Origin: Planctomyces sp. | GTDB lineage: Bacteria; Planctomycetota; Planctomycetia; Planctomycetales; Planctomycetaceae | DNA: 64,000 bases | Direction: 5' to 3' | Assembly (NCBI GenBank): GCA_016795105.1 | Contig: JAEUIH010000009.1 | Span: forward strand, 124,001 to 188,000 | Shown: piece after piece, positions 47,075 to 56,384 of the stretch | Layout: each line of letters begins with the position of its first letter | Position numbering within the stretch: the first letter of the stretch is position 1 | The notes under the pieces: generated by a model | The model's input: the letters and a program-made list of their open reading frames with translations, nothing else | Database searches by the model: none | Told to the model about the DNA's origin: nothing | Made by a program: the position numbers and the translations under genes

Positions 47075-48349
47075 ATGGTAAAACGATCATGGAAGTCACT
47101 GTTTGCGGGCGTTGCCGTCCTGGGTGGGACGGTGATGTTCAACAGCGCGATGGCAGGCGATGGCTGCTGCGCCCCCTGCGGAGGGAATGACTGTCAGCAG
47201 TGCGAGCAAATCTTTGCGGATGCAGGACAGAAGCTGACAGATCAGCTGGCATCAATGAGCTGCTGCAATGATGCTTCATGCTGTGCGCCTGAGAGCGTAT
47301 GCGAAGAGACCGCCGCGGACGCCTGTGGCGAAGGCTGCGGGGATGGATGTGGTGAACTGTTCGGTGAAAGCGGGAGTGGCATCAATATTGGTGGATTTGT
47401 TCAGCTTGGATATCACAACAATATTGAGCCTCTGTCAGTGACCCGGAATCAGGGTCTTGCGTTCAATGATCACCCCGATCGTCTGAACATGCATGCTGCA
47501 TGGTTGTACGCAGAGAAGATTGCAGACGGGTCAAATGGACCAGACTGGGGTTTTCGTGCCGACTTCATGTACGGTGTTGACGCCGCTCAGACTCAGGCAT
47601 TCGGTAACAACCCCGGCAACTGGGACTTCCAGAATGGCTGGGACCGTGGTGCTGGCTACGGCTTTGCACTTCCGCAGCTGTACGCGGAAATGGCGACTGG
47701 TGACCTGAGCGTTAAGGCCGGTCACTTCTACACACCAGTTGGTTATGAAGTTGTTCCGGCGACCGGTAACTTCTTCTACAGCCACGCATTCACAATGTTC
47801 AACAGCGAGCCGTTTACTCATACCGGCCTCCTGTCGACATACACAGTTTCCGAAGAAGTAAAGGTCTACGGCGGATGGTCGGCTGGCTGGGACACTGGAT
47901 TCGACCGGCGCAATGGCGGCAGTAACTTCATCGGTGGTTTCAGTTCGAGCCTGACGGAAGACATCACGCTGACCTACATCAACACCATTGGGAACTTTGG
48001 ATGGCGTGGTGAAGGTTATTCACACAGTATCGTCGTCGATACTGCTTTGACTGACAAGCTGCAGTATGTACTCCAGAGTGACGTGCTTCGCGCAGATGAG
48101 TTCGACACTGTTGGTATCAACCAGTACCTCTTCTACACTCTGACTGATAACCTGAAGGCCGGGTCACGAGTTGAGTGGTGGAAGGCTGACGGCACATCAG
48201 CATACGCTGCAACCTGGGGTGTTAACGTAACTCCAATGGAGAGCCTGGTTGTTCGACCGGAAGTTCGATACAACTGGGGTGCGGACCCAAATACGGGACT
48301 CGATCTTGATACGACTTCGTTTGGCATCGATGCAATCTATTCATTCTGA
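47075..48349 (+). CDS. Outer-membrane porin-like beta-barrel with Cys-rich N terminus
   Basis: ATG at 47075 with AGGA 7 bp upstream gives 424 residues. A signal peptide (SLFAGVAVLGGTVMFNSAMA) is followed by about 65 residues with 13 Cys in pairs and triplets (CCAPC, CQQC, SCC, CGEGCGDGC). The rest alternates short aromatic beta strands: INIGGFVQLGYHNN, HAAWLYAEKIAD, LYAEMATGDLSVKAGHFYTPVGY, VYGGWSAGWDTGFD, ITLTYINTIGNFGW, and ends DTTSFGIDAIYSF with the C-terminal Phe of outer-membrane barrels. It matches the putative porin family common in planctomycetes. The Cys domain may form disulfide cross-links at the cell surface. A strong terminator follows. Confidence 0.88.
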   Translation: MVKRSWKSLFAGVAVLGGTVMFNSAMAGDGCCAPCGGNDCQQCEQIFADAGQKLTDQLASMSCCNDASCCAPESVCEETAADACGEGCGDGCGELFGESGSGINIGGFVQLGYHNNIEPLSVTRNQGLAFNDHPDRLNMHAAWLYAEKIADGSNGPDWGFRADFMYGVDAAQTQAFGNNPGNWDFQNGWDRGAGYGFALPQLYAEMATGDLSVKAGHFYTPVGYEVVPATGNFFYSHAFTMFNSEPFTHTGLLSTYTVSEEVKVYGGWSAGWDTGFDRRNGGSNFIGGFSSSLTEDITLTYINTIGNFGWRGEGYSHSIVVDTALTDKLQYVLQSDVLRADEFDTVGINQYLFYTLTDNLKAGSRVEWWKADGTSAYAATWGVNVTPMESLVVRPEVRYNWGADPNTGLDLDTTSFGIDAIYSF

Positions 48350-48434
48350 GAATCGCAGCGTTCTTCCAAAGAGCTTTGTCCCGTTCTGCTGAGAAGTCCG
48401 GATTCTGCGATCCAGACACTGAATGAATCGACCG

Positions 48435-48467
48435 ACCCCGTCAGACTTATGTCTGGCGGGGTTTTTT
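48435..48467 (+). terminator. Intrinsic terminator of the porin gene
   Basis: ACCCCGTCAGAC (48435-48446) and GTCTGGCGGGGT (48451-48462) form a 12-bp stem with one G-T pair and a TTAT loop. Six T residues follow. Confidence 0.93.
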
Positions 48468-48594
48468 GTTGGGGTTTCGGTCGCACCAGGTTTTGATTTC
48501 AGCTCGTGTTCACTCCCCAAAGACGGTAGCATGTTGATTCAGCCGTGTTGGTCAGAATCGCTGTTTGAGCTATTGTCGAGGGAAATTCGTTCGA

Positions 48595-51500
48595 ATGACA
48601 ACCAGTGCCTTTGATCGATCTTGGCAAAGAGTTCTTGCGACGTGTGGATGTCTGGCCCTGATCGTATTTGCGCCAGGTCGCAGCGATGGTCGTGAGGAGG
48701 ACGTTGTTTTTTCCCGCGATGTTCTGCCGTTGCTGTCGGACAACTGTTTCGTCTGCCACGGGCCGGACGAAAAGAAACGGCAGGGTGATTTACGACTGGA
48801 TCTCTACGAAGGAGCCGCCGCAGCGATTGACATTTCTGCACCAGAGAAAAGTCTTCTGATCAAACGCATTTATTCGACAGATCCTGATCTTGTGATGCCA
48901 CCGCACGAGTCTGGAAAACAGCTCACTCCACAACAAAAGCAGACACTGCAAAAATGGATTGAGCAGGGGGCCAAATGGGGACGGCACTGGGCTTTCGAAC
49001 CACTGGTGAGTCCAAATCCACCGAATCTGCAGAGCATCGAGTCGATCGACGTTCCGATCCATAATGCCGTCGATGTGTTCGTCCGGCAGGTACTGAAATT
49101 GCGTGGCCTGGCTCCATCTGCGGAAGCAGATCGAAGGACCCTGATTCGCAGAGTTTCCCTGGACCTGACGGGCTTGCCGCCTTCGCCTGCAGAAGTCCAG
49201 GCATTCCTTGCAGATCAGTCTCCGGATGCCTGGGAGAAAGTTGTTGATCGTCTTTTGCAGTCTCCTCACTTCGGTGAACGATTCGCATGGGACTGGCTCG
49301 ATGCTGCACGCTACGCTGACAGCAACGGCTACCAGGGTGATGGCGAGCGTACCATGTGGCCCTGGAGGGACTGGGTCGTTCAGGCTTTCAACAGCAATCT
49401 GCGGTTTGATGACTTTACTGTATGGCAGCTCGCTGGAGACCTTCTCCCGGACGCAACCGATGATCAGCGTCTGGCAACAGCATTTTGCCGAAATCATATG
49501 ATCAATGGCGAGGGTGGAAGAATTCCGGAGGAGAACCGAGTTGACTACGTGATGGACATGACTGAGACCATGGGCACTGTCTGGCTTGGTTTGACTCTGA
49601 ACTGTTGCCGCTGTCACGATCACAAGTTCGATCCGTTGACGCAAAAGAACTATTTTCAGTTCTTTGCTTATTTTAATCAGACGCCGATTGATGGGAGTGG
49701 GGGAAATCCTCAGACACCTCCGGTCCTGCAGGCAATATCCACGATTGACCGCCGGCGTCTGAATGAAAGGACGCAGGAACTTGCACAGGTGGTTGACCAG
49801 CGGAAGACACTGGAGTCTGAACTGCTCTCGGGTTTGACGTCATGGGAAGATCGTCAGCGAGCAGGAAATGAGGGACAGTCCTGGAAGCCCGCTTCGATCA
49901 TCAGTGCATCAGCAGAGAAACAGAAACTCACTGTGACCCCTGACGGACGAGTTCTGGCTTCCGGTGAAAATCCAGCTCAGGACAACTATTCCGTTGTATT
50001 GACGCTGCCTTCTGTGGAAGGTCGTCCGTATCGATTGACGGCACTTCGATTCGACGCGTTGACTCATCCAACTATGACCGCGGGCGGATTGTCAAGATCC
50101 GATAGCGGAAACTTTGTGCTCACGGAGATTCGAGCAGAACTGCAGATTTCCGATGGATCGTCTGCCGAACTCCGGTTTCAAAGCGCTCGGGCAACGTTTG
50201 AGCAAGGTGCCTTGACGGCTGCGAGCGCAATTGATGGGCGATCGGAAACTGGCTGGGCCGTCTACGAAGGTCGACCAATAGATCGTGATCACTCTGCGAT
50301 CTTCCTTCCTGATCAACCTGTCACCGTGCCGGCAGATGCGAAATTGAACATTCGACTGGAATTTCAATCGCCACATGCCCAGCACAACGCAGGTTATTTT
50401 CAGTTTGCAGTGACCGAAGATCCTGAACCCGCATTACCTGAAGTCTCCCCGGGGTTGATGAGTGACCTTGAGACAAAACGCGAAGATCGAACTGCTGAGC
50501 AATTGGATAGAATTCGCAACGCATATCTGAATGAGAGTACAGCATGGAAGGCGCTTAAGCAGCGTGAATCTGAATTGAAGAATGAGGTCAGGGCTATACG
50601 AGAATCCGGTCCGAAAGTGATGGTGATGGAGGACCGTAATGAACTTCGTCCCACGTTTATTCTCAATCGGGGACTCTATAACGAACCCACTGCTGTAGAA
50701 GTTCAACGTGAGTTACCAGAGTCCATATCACCCGTTCCGAAGACGACTGCAGTTCCGGACACAACATCTGCAAACCGTCTGCAGCTTGCCAGATGGCTTG
50801 TCTCCGAGACTCAGCCACTTACGGCTCGTGTGATCGTGAATCGTTACTGGCAGCAGTTGTTTGGAATTGGGTTAGTGAAAACGTCTGAGGATTTCGGGGT
50901 TCAGAGTGAATATCCGCCTCACAAAGATCTGCTGGACTGGCTCGCTGCGGATTTTCGTGATTCCGGATGGGACCTGAGACGGTTGTTGAAGACGATTGTT
51001 ATGAGCCATACTTATCGACAGTCTTCGGTGAACCGTCTGTCCGGAATGAAGGATGGAACGAATCCAAACGAGCTCCTTCTGTCTGAAATCGACCCCGAAA
51101 ACCGATTGCTTGCTCGAGGATCGCGTTTTCGTTTGCCATCGTGGATGCTGCGTGATCAGGCACTGGCGGTGAGCGGACTTTTGAATCGCGAAGTTGGCGG
51201 TCCTCCAGTGAATACGTATCAGCCGGAAGGAGTCTGGGAAGAAGCGACGTTTGGCAACAAGAAATACGTGCAGGACAAAGCGCCTGCGATCTATCGAAGA
51301 AGTCTTTATGTCTTTTGGCGACGAATTATTGCTCCCACCATGTTCTTCGACAACGCATCACGTCAAACATGTACTGTCAAGATTTTTCGTACGAATACGC
51401 CTCTGCATTCGTTGCTGACGATGAATGAAACGACATACATAGAGTCCTCTCGAGTCCTTGCGGAACAGATACTTGTTGATTCAGCCTTGACGTCCGATGA

Positions 51501-51747
51501 AGCGAGGATTGACGCTTTATTCGAACGAATCCTGAGTCGCCCGGCAACGATCGAAGAAAAGCAGATCCTTTTGGCCGGCATCTCGGGATCACGTCGGGAC
51601 TATCTTCAGCACCCGGACCTTTCGGCTCAGTTGCTTCAGACTGGCGAATCACCACGAAACGAAACCATTCCGGCTGAGGATCATGCCGCGTGGACGAATG
51701 CATGTCTTGCTGTGCTCAATCTCGATGAAGCATTGAGTCATGAGTGA
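48595..51747 (+). CDS. Secreted PSCyt1-DUF1549-DUF1553 (PSD1) protein with haem-type CxxCH motif
   Basis: ATG at 48595 gives 1050 residues; an in-frame TTG at 48565 is less likely. A signal peptide (LATCGCLALIVFAPGRSDG) precedes the cytochrome-like domain with CFVCHG at residues 51-56 and LVMPPHESGKQLTPQQ. DUF1549 follows with LIRRVSLDLTGLPPSPAEVQAFLAD, FGERFAWDWLDAARYADSNGYQGDGERTMWPWRDWV and a second CCRCHDHKFDP at 337. DUF1553 is at the C-terminal third (QPLTARVIVNRYWQQLFGIGLVKTSEDFGVQ, SMLRDQALAVSG-like block near 850). It is the second such giant in the window, of similar length and layout to the one at 8284, but the adjacent gene here is CHAD. The role is unproven; redox or polysaccharide use is proposed for the family. 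Confidence 0.9.
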   Translation: MTTSAFDRSWQRVLATCGCLALIVFAPGRSDGREEDVVFSRDVLPLLSDNCFVCHGPDEKKRQGDLRLDLYEGAAAAIDISAPEKSLLIKRIYSTDPDLVMPPHESGKQLTPQQKQTLQKWIEQGAKWGRHWAFEPLVSPNPPNLQSIESIDVPIHNAVDVFVRQVLKLRGLAPSAEADRRTLIRRVSLDLTGLPPSPAEVQAFLADQSPDAWEKVVDRLLQSPHFGERFAWDWLDAARYADSNGYQGDGERTMWPWRDWVVQAFNSNLRFDDFTVWQLAGDLLPDATDDQRLATAFCRNHMINGEGGRIPEENRVDYVMDMTETMGTVWLGLTLNCCRCHDHKFDPLTQKNYFQFFAYFNQTPIDGSGGNPQTPPVLQAISTIDRRRLNERTQELAQVVDQRKTLESELLSGLTSWEDRQRAGNEGQSWKPASIISASAEKQKLTVTPDGRVLASGENPAQDNYSVVLTLPSVEGRPYRLTALRFDALTHPTMTAGGLSRSDSGNFVLTEIRAELQISDGSSAELRFQSARATFEQGALTAASAIDGRSETGWAVYEGRPIDRDHSAIFLPDQPVTVPADAKLNIRLEFQSPHAQHNAGYFQFAVTEDPEPALPEVSPGLMSDLETKREDRTAEQLDRIRNAYLNESTAWKALKQRESELKNEVRAIRESGPKVMVMEDRNELRPTFILNRGLYNEPTAVEVQRELPESISPVPKTTAVPDTTSANRLQLARWLVSETQPLTARVIVNRYWQQLFGIGLVKTSEDFGVQSEYPPHKDLLDWLAADFRDSGWDLRRLLKTIVMSHTYRQSSVNRLSGMKDGTNPNELLLSEIDPENRLLARGSRFRLPSWMLRDQALAVSGLLNREVGGPPVNTYQPEGVWEEATFGNKKYVQDKAPAIYRRSLYVFWRRIIAPTMFFDNASRQTCTVKIFRTNTPLHSLLTMNETTYIESSRVLAEQILVDSALTSDEARIDALFERILSRPATIEEKQILLAGISGSRRDYLQHPDLSAQLLQTGESPRNETIPAEDHAAWTNACLAVLNLDEALSHE

Positions 51748-52682
51748 GAGTTCGAACTATGGGAAATGACCTGCAATTTCACGACTTTCGATTGTCCTTC
51801 AAGTCACAGCTGAAGCAGTTTCGCAAGAACCTGAAGCGTGCGGTTCACAGAAGCTGGGAAGACATAGAACATGTCCATCAGTTGAGAGTTTCGGGGCGCA
51901 GACTTCTTGCTGCTTTATCAGTTCTGGCTCCCCTCGGAAAGCCGAAGGCTGTTTCACTGCTGCAGCGCCGAATTCGCAAAGTGGTCAGCTCCGCGGGCAA
52001 AGCCCGGGACCTCGACCTGTTAATTCATGGGGAATTGAAACGAGGTCCGCACTGTGACCGGAAACTTTTAAAGGTCTGGAAACATGAACGAAAATCTGCT
52101 CAGAAGACTCTCAACGAATTGCATCGCAGATTCCGAAAGAGTTCGAAGTTAAAAAACAGAACTCGGGAGCTGTGCAGATTGTTTCGAAGTACGACCGATC
52201 CTAACGGAGCGTCGAGTGAACTTGGATTTCGGCTGTGGTGCAAACAGCGGATTGCTGAGTCGGCAAAGCCGTTTCTTGAGGGAATTGTTTCTGCCGGTGA
52301 GCTTAATGCCATCCATCAGTTGCGTATAGACGGGAAACGCTTCCGATACACTCTGGAGCTGTTGGGGCCTTTTCTGGACGAACTGCTGACAAGTCGAGTC
52401 TGCGATGGAATGAAGCAGATTCAGGAGACACTTGGAGATCTGCAGGACTGTGTCGTGGCGCGAGATCACCTTTCCCGGACGGCAACAATACTCAGAGATG
52501 ATCGAAAGATTCGTGAAAGCGAACTGGCGGGTGTTCGGGTCGGGCGGATTGCTGCGCTGGATCAGCAGATAGCGTGTCAGTTGAATTCATTTCTCACGTG
52601 GCAATCATCAGCCGCTGCCGGACAACTGGTACAGGATGTCAGCGATCTCTGCAGGTCGAACTCTGAAAACAGAACGACATAG
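51744..52682 (+). CDS. CHAD domain protein
   Basis: GTG at 51744 overlaps the stop of the DUF1549/DUF1553 giant (GTGA) and gives 312 residues; ATG at 51759 is an alternative. CHAD domains are helical bundles with conserved His that bind inorganic polyphosphate. Both internal repeats show the motif: IEHVHQLRVSGRRLLAALSVLAPLG near residue 45 and LNAIHQLRIDGKRFRYTLELLGPFL near residue 190. Arg and Lys are frequent throughout (RRIRKVVSSAGKARDLDLL). No signal peptide is seen, so the product is cytoplasmic, unlike its secreted neighbour. Planctomycetes encode several CHAD proteins of unsettled function. The coupling to a PSD1 gene is unusual. Confidence 0.93.
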   Translation: MRVRTMGNDLQFHDFRLSFKSQLKQFRKNLKRAVHRSWEDIEHVHQLRVSGRRLLAALSVLAPLGKPKAVSLLQRRIRKVVSSAGKARDLDLLIHGELKRGPHCDRKLLKVWKHERKSAQKTLNELHRRFRKSSKLKNRTRELCRLFRSTTDPNGASSELGFRLWCKQRIAESAKPFLEGIVSAGELNAIHQLRIDGKRFRYTLELLGPFLDELLTSRVCDGMKQIQETLGDLQDCVVARDHLSRTATILRDDRKIRESELAGVRVGRIAALDQQIACQLNSFLTWQSSAAAGQLVQDVSDLCRSNSENRTT

Positions 52683-52828
52683 AAAACAGGACTGAATCCA
52701 GGACCGGATGACTCCACAGACGGCAATACAGGTGTACAAAGGAAGTTGAAAGAGCCCCGAAAGAGATCGATGAACTCGATTTCGCAGATGCGGTCACTCC
52801 TGAATCTTTTTGAATCTGCTACTCTGCG

Positions 52829-53899
52829 ATGATGCAACACGATTCTCTTGAACGATATCGCAAACAGATGCTGTACTCCGGAATTGGCCGCGAAGGGCAG
52901 CAGCGTCTAACTGCGCGTCGAGTAACCCTGATTGGTTGCGGAGCGCTTGGATGTGTGATCGCAGATGCATTAGTGAGAGCCGGAGTTGGATTCATTCGTA
53001 TTGTAGACCGAGACTTTGTTGAACTCTCAAATCTCCAGCGGCAGTCGTTGTTTACTGAGTTGGACGTCCACCAGCATCTTCCGAAGTCTGTCGCCGCCGC
53101 AAACCGACTCAGACTTGTGAACTCTTTGGTTGAAATCGAACCTGTCGTTGCAGATGTCGACTATGCGAACATTGTTTCGTTGACTCAGGATTCAGATTTG
53201 CTGCTGGATGGGACGGATAACTTTGAGATTCGCTATTTGATAAATGATGTATCGCTTGAACTTGGCATTCCGTGGATCTTCACGGGATGTACAGGCAGTC
53301 ATGGTCAGATGATGCCCGTGATTCCTGAATTTTCAGCATGCTTGAGATGTCTGATGCCGGATCCGCCTCCGCCGGGAAGTTCAGAGACATGTGATACCGC
53401 TGGGGTGCTGGGACCGGCGATTGGGGTGATTGCATCCCTTCAGGCGGCGATGGCCATTCGGCTTCTGGTGTCAGAACGTCCGGAAGCAGCTGGAATACCC
53501 GGCATATTGACTCTGGTTGATGTTTGGGATCTCTCGTTTCGGCAGATGGACATCAGTCGTCTTCGGGACCAGACACAATGCCCTGCATGTCGCAAGGGTG
53601 AACGATTGTGGCTCCGTGGAGAGCAACGAGCAGGGACTGCCGTTTTATGTGGGCGTAACGCTGTTCAGGTTTCGCCGCCGGACAGGATGAACGTCTCTTT
53701 GCCGGAATTATCCCGGAAGCTCAGTGTTTCGGGGGAGGTCACGCAAAACGGGTTCCTGATACGTCTTTCCCTTCCCGAAGAGGAGAACGGCGGAAAGAAG
53801 TTCGAAATCACGGTATTTCCTGATGGTCGCGCGATCATTCGCGGCACCGAGGACCCAATGGTCGCCCGGAGCCTTTATTCCCGTTATATTGGGACATAA
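52829..53899 (+). CDS. ThiF/MoeB/HesA-type E1-like adenylyltransferase
   Basis: The product is 356 residues. The N-terminal fold begins RYRKQMLYSGIGREGQQRL with the usual RQ. The nucleotide site is GCGALGCVIADALVRAGVG, with DRDFVELSNLQRQSLFTELD supplying the conserved acidic residue and Arg. LDGTDNFEIRYLINDV is the next block. Two CxxC pairs bind zinc (CLRC near 173; CPAC near 252), and the candidate catalytic Cys is in CDTAGVLGPAIGVIAS. The rhodanese domain of MoeZ types is absent. Instead a beta-rich C-terminal domain (GRNAVQVSPP, residues about 275-356) is present. It probably adenylates the C terminus of a ubiquitin-like sulfur carrier such as ThiS or MoaD. No carrier gene is near. Confidence 0.88.
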   Translation: MMQHDSLERYRKQMLYSGIGREGQQRLTARRVTLIGCGALGCVIADALVRAGVGFIRIVDRDFVELSNLQRQSLFTELDVHQHLPKSVAAANRLRLVNSLVEIEPVVADVDYANIVSLTQDSDLLLDGTDNFEIRYLINDVSLELGIPWIFTGCTGSHGQMMPVIPEFSACLRCLMPDPPPPGSSETCDTAGVLGPAIGVIASLQAAMAIRLLVSERPEAAGIPGILTLVDVWDLSFRQMDISRLRDQTQCPACRKGERLWLRGEQRAGTAVLCGRNAVQVSPPDRMNVSLPELSRKLSVSGEVTQNGFLIRLSLPEEENGGKKFEITVFPDGRAIIRGTEDPMVARSLYSRYIGT

Positions 53900-53906
53900 C
53901 TTGCGG

Positions 53907-54863
53907 ATGAAAGCCTGTGTGCTTTCTGACTTCATTCTCGGAAATCACGGATCGTTCAATTCAACGGTCGCGAAAACAAACGACAGCCCAGCAGTGTCCC
54001 GAATACGCCATTTTCTCGAATTGATTCGCTTCAGCCACACGATCTTCGCGTTGCCGTTCGCGTTGTTGAGTGCAGTGATGGCATGGCGTCTGCCGAGCAC
54101 GACATTTCGTTGGACGGATTTCCTCGGGATTCTGCTGTGCATGGTCTTTGCAAGATCGGCTGCAATGGCTTTCAATCGGTTGGTTGATCGACGAATCGAT
54201 GCCGCGAATCCAAGGACATCCACACGTCATATTCCGGCAGGATTGCTCTCCGTAACATCTGTTGCAGTGTTTACGGTCGCGATGAGCCTGGCATTTATTG
54301 CATCAACACTAATATTCCTGCCGAGGACACTGCCACTGGTACTTTCGATTCCTGTGCTCCTGTTTCTTCTGGGGTATTCGTTTGCAAAACGATGGACAAG
54401 CCTCTGTCATTATTGGCTTTCGGCGGCGTTGATGTTGTCGCCAATCGCGGTGTGGATTGCGATCCGTGATGAATTCGCTGTGACACCAACTTTGATCGCG
54501 GCAATCATCTTCTTCTGGGTTGGGGGATTCGACATTTTGTACGCGTGTCAGGATCTTGAATTCGATTCTGCCAATCGACTACACAGCATACCGGCAAAAC
54601 TTGGAATTGATCGTGCGCTTCGTCTGGCCATGTTCAGCCATGTGCTGACGATTCTGATGCTGTTTATATTCTGGTGGTGGGCCGGGATGGGAATCATTTT
54701 TCTGCTCGGTTGTGTTCTGATTGCCGGGTTGTTGCTGTATGAGCATAGTCTGGTAAGGCCCGGTGATCTGAGCCGAGTAAACCTTGCGTTTTTTCATGTG
54801 AATGCTGTGATCAGCTTTGGCATCCTCGTGCTGGGATGTCTGGATTTGTGGTTTGGAAGGTAG
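53907..54863 (+). CDS. mqnP: UbiA-family polyprenyltransferase, probably MqnP of menaquinone synthesis
   Basis: ATG at 53907, 7 bp after the ThiF-like stop, gives 318 residues. Eight or nine hydrophobic segments are visible. Motif 1 is NRLVDRRIDAANPRT (NxxxDxxxD near residue 90), which binds the diphosphate through magnesium. Motif 2 is GGFDILYACQDLEFD near residue 212. The enzyme transfers a polyprenyl chain from diphosphate to an aromatic acceptor. Next comes mqnE, which strongly suggests the futalosine-pathway prenyltransferase rather than UbiA of ubiquinone synthesis. The N terminus before residue 30 is poorly conserved, so an internal start is possible. Confidence 0.85.
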   Translation: MKACVLSDFILGNHGSFNSTVAKTNDSPAVSRIRHFLELIRFSHTIFALPFALLSAVMAWRLPSTTFRWTDFLGILLCMVFARSAAMAFNRLVDRRIDAANPRTSTRHIPAGLLSVTSVAVFTVAMSLAFIASTLIFLPRTLPLVLSIPVLLFLLGYSFAKRWTSLCHYWLSAALMLSPIAVWIAIRDEFAVTPTLIAAIIFFWVGGFDILYACQDLEFDSANRLHSIPAKLGIDRALRLAMFSHVLTILMLFIFWWWAGMGIIFLLGCVLIAGLLLYEHSLVRPGDLSRVNLAFFHVNAVISFGILVLGCLDLWFGR

Positions 54864-54868
54864 TACTC

Positions 54869-56008
54869 ATGTTCCGCATATCTGACCCTGTATTGCGAAA
54901 TGTTGCTGACAAAGTGCTGGCCGGAGAACGGCTTTCGGCTGAGGATGGTTTGTATCTGGACGAGAAGGCAGATTTGCAGACTCTGGGACAGCTTGCAAAT
55001 GTGGTCCGAGAGCGGCGCAACGGCAACTGGGCGTACTACAACACCAACATTCATCTGAATCCAACGAACGTGTGCGTATATAGGTGTCGTTTCTGCGCGT
55101 TTCGAGCTGATTTGAAAGACGCAAAGGCATACACCTTCACAGATGAGATGCTCAGAGAACGTGTGCTTGAAGGACGAGCTTCGGGAGCGACCGAGATTCA
55201 TGTCGTGGGTGGGTTACACCACCAGAAGAAATTCGAATGGTACGTGAATGTCGTTCGCGTGATTCATGAGACGTGTCCAGAGATCCATATTAAAGCGTGG
55301 ACGCCAGTTGAGATCAGCTGGTTTTCATTTATCTCAAAGCTCAGCATTCGGGACGTTCTCGAAAAGATGGTTGATGCGGGTCTTGGTTCTATGCCAGGGG
55401 GTGGTGCGGAGATCTTCGATCCGGAAGTGCGAAAGCAGATCTGTGAACACAAGGCAGATTCTGATGTTTGGTTTGATGTTCATCGGACAGCTCACCAGCT
55501 CGGGCTGCGATCCAATGCGACGATGTTGTATGGTCATATCGAAAAGGCTGAACACCGTATTGACCATCTGTTGAAGTTGCGGGAACTTCAGGATGAAACA
55601 GGTGGGTTTCAGACATTCATTCCTCTGGCATTCCATCCGGAGAACACGGAGCTATCACATATTGAAAAGCCTGATGGTCTTTTCGACCTCAGGATGATCG
55701 CGCTTTCCCGGCTGATGCTCGACAATTTTGACCATATCAAGGCATACTGGATCATGCTGGGACAACAGACCGCCCAGCTGGCTCTCAGTTATGGCGCAGA
55801 CGACATTGATGGAACGGTGGTTCACGAATTGATCTATCATGATGCAGGTGCCAAAACTCCGGAGGGAATGAAGGTGGATCAGATTCATCACCTGATTCGA
55901 GAAGCCGGTCGTGAACCAATGGAGCGAGATACTTTGTATCGTCGAGTGGTACGAAATGGGCGTGACTGGACCGTAGCCGGTCCGGTGTGTGCTACATCAG
56001 TGCGCTGA
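54869..56008 (+). CDS. mqnE: Aminofutalosine synthase MqnE (radical SAM)
   Basis: ATG at 54869 with GGAAGG 8 bp upstream gives 379 residues. The radical-SAM cluster is CVYRCRFC (Cys 69, 73 and 76), preceded by NGNWAYYNTNIHLNPTN. Diagnostic blocks are DEMLRERVLEGRASGATEIHVVGGLHH, IHIKAWTPVEISWF, DAGLGSMPGGGAEIFDPEVR, and HPENTELSHIEKPDGLFDLRMIALSRLMLDN. The enzyme joins 3-[(1-carboxyvinyl)oxy]benzoate and S-adenosylmethionine carbon to form aminofutalosine, an early step of menaquinone synthesis. It follows mqnP directly. Its last 17 bp overlap the end of a small membrane-protein gene on the opposite strand. Confidence 0.94.
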   Translation: MFRISDPVLRNVADKVLAGERLSAEDGLYLDEKADLQTLGQLANVVRERRNGNWAYYNTNIHLNPTNVCVYRCRFCAFRADLKDAKAYTFTDEMLRERVLEGRASGATEIHVVGGLHHQKKFEWYVNVVRVIHETCPEIHIKAWTPVEISWFSFISKLSIRDVLEKMVDAGLGSMPGGGAEIFDPEVRKQICEHKADSDVWFDVHRTAHQLGLRSNATMLYGHIEKAEHRIDHLLKLRELQDETGGFQTFIPLAFHPENTELSHIEKPDGLFDLRMIALSRLMLDNFDHIKAYWIMLGQQTAQLALSYGADDIDGTVVHELIYHDAGAKTPEGMKVDQIHHLIREAGREPMERDTLYRRVVRNGRDWTVAGPVCATSVR

Positions 56009-56384
56009 GCAAAATGACGGATGCAACACCCAGCAGCAGGATCGCGGAGATCATTACGACAATCCATGCCAGCATCGTGCTGCGGCCCGGAAGCATCAGA
56101 GCAAGTATTGCGATTGAAAGTGATACAATGTTCATCAGGACGGCGCTGCTGCCAACGAGAGTCAGTCTCAGCAGTACCGGTGTGTTGTCCTGTAGGAGCG
56201 AAAGTTCCGGCTGCTGGGTTGGAAGCCCGGAGACCATATAAAGCAGAGATGCATAGAGCACGACAGAGATCCCGCTGATCACAGCGCCCGTAATCGCCGC
56301 CACATTCGTTGCCTGCGATTGCTGATCGGTACCGCCTTGCGGAAGTGAATTGTTTGAATTTGTCACTGGACCTGAAGTGGCCAT
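55992..56384 (-). CDS. Small membrane protein of unknown function
   Basis: The likely start at 56384 (MATSGPVTNSNNSLPQGG) has GGTGG just upstream and gives 130 residues. Three membrane segments are visible: AAITGAVISGISVVLYASLLYMVSG, LVGSSAVLMNIVSLSIAILALMLPG and MLAWIVVMISAILLLGVASVILLSAL. I recognise no family. Upstream in-frame codons continue to an ATG at 56684, which would add about 100 residues with a CASC pair; that extension lacks a Shine-Dalgarno and is probably non-coding. The stop overlaps the end of mqnE on the other strand by 17 bp. Confidence 0.6.
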   Translation of the reverse strand: MATSGPVTNSNNSLPQGGTDQQSQATNVAAITGAVISGISVVLYASLLYMVSGLPTQQPELSLLQDNTPVLLRLTLVGSSAVLMNIVSLSIAILALMLPGRSTMLAWIVVMISAILLLGVASVILLSALM

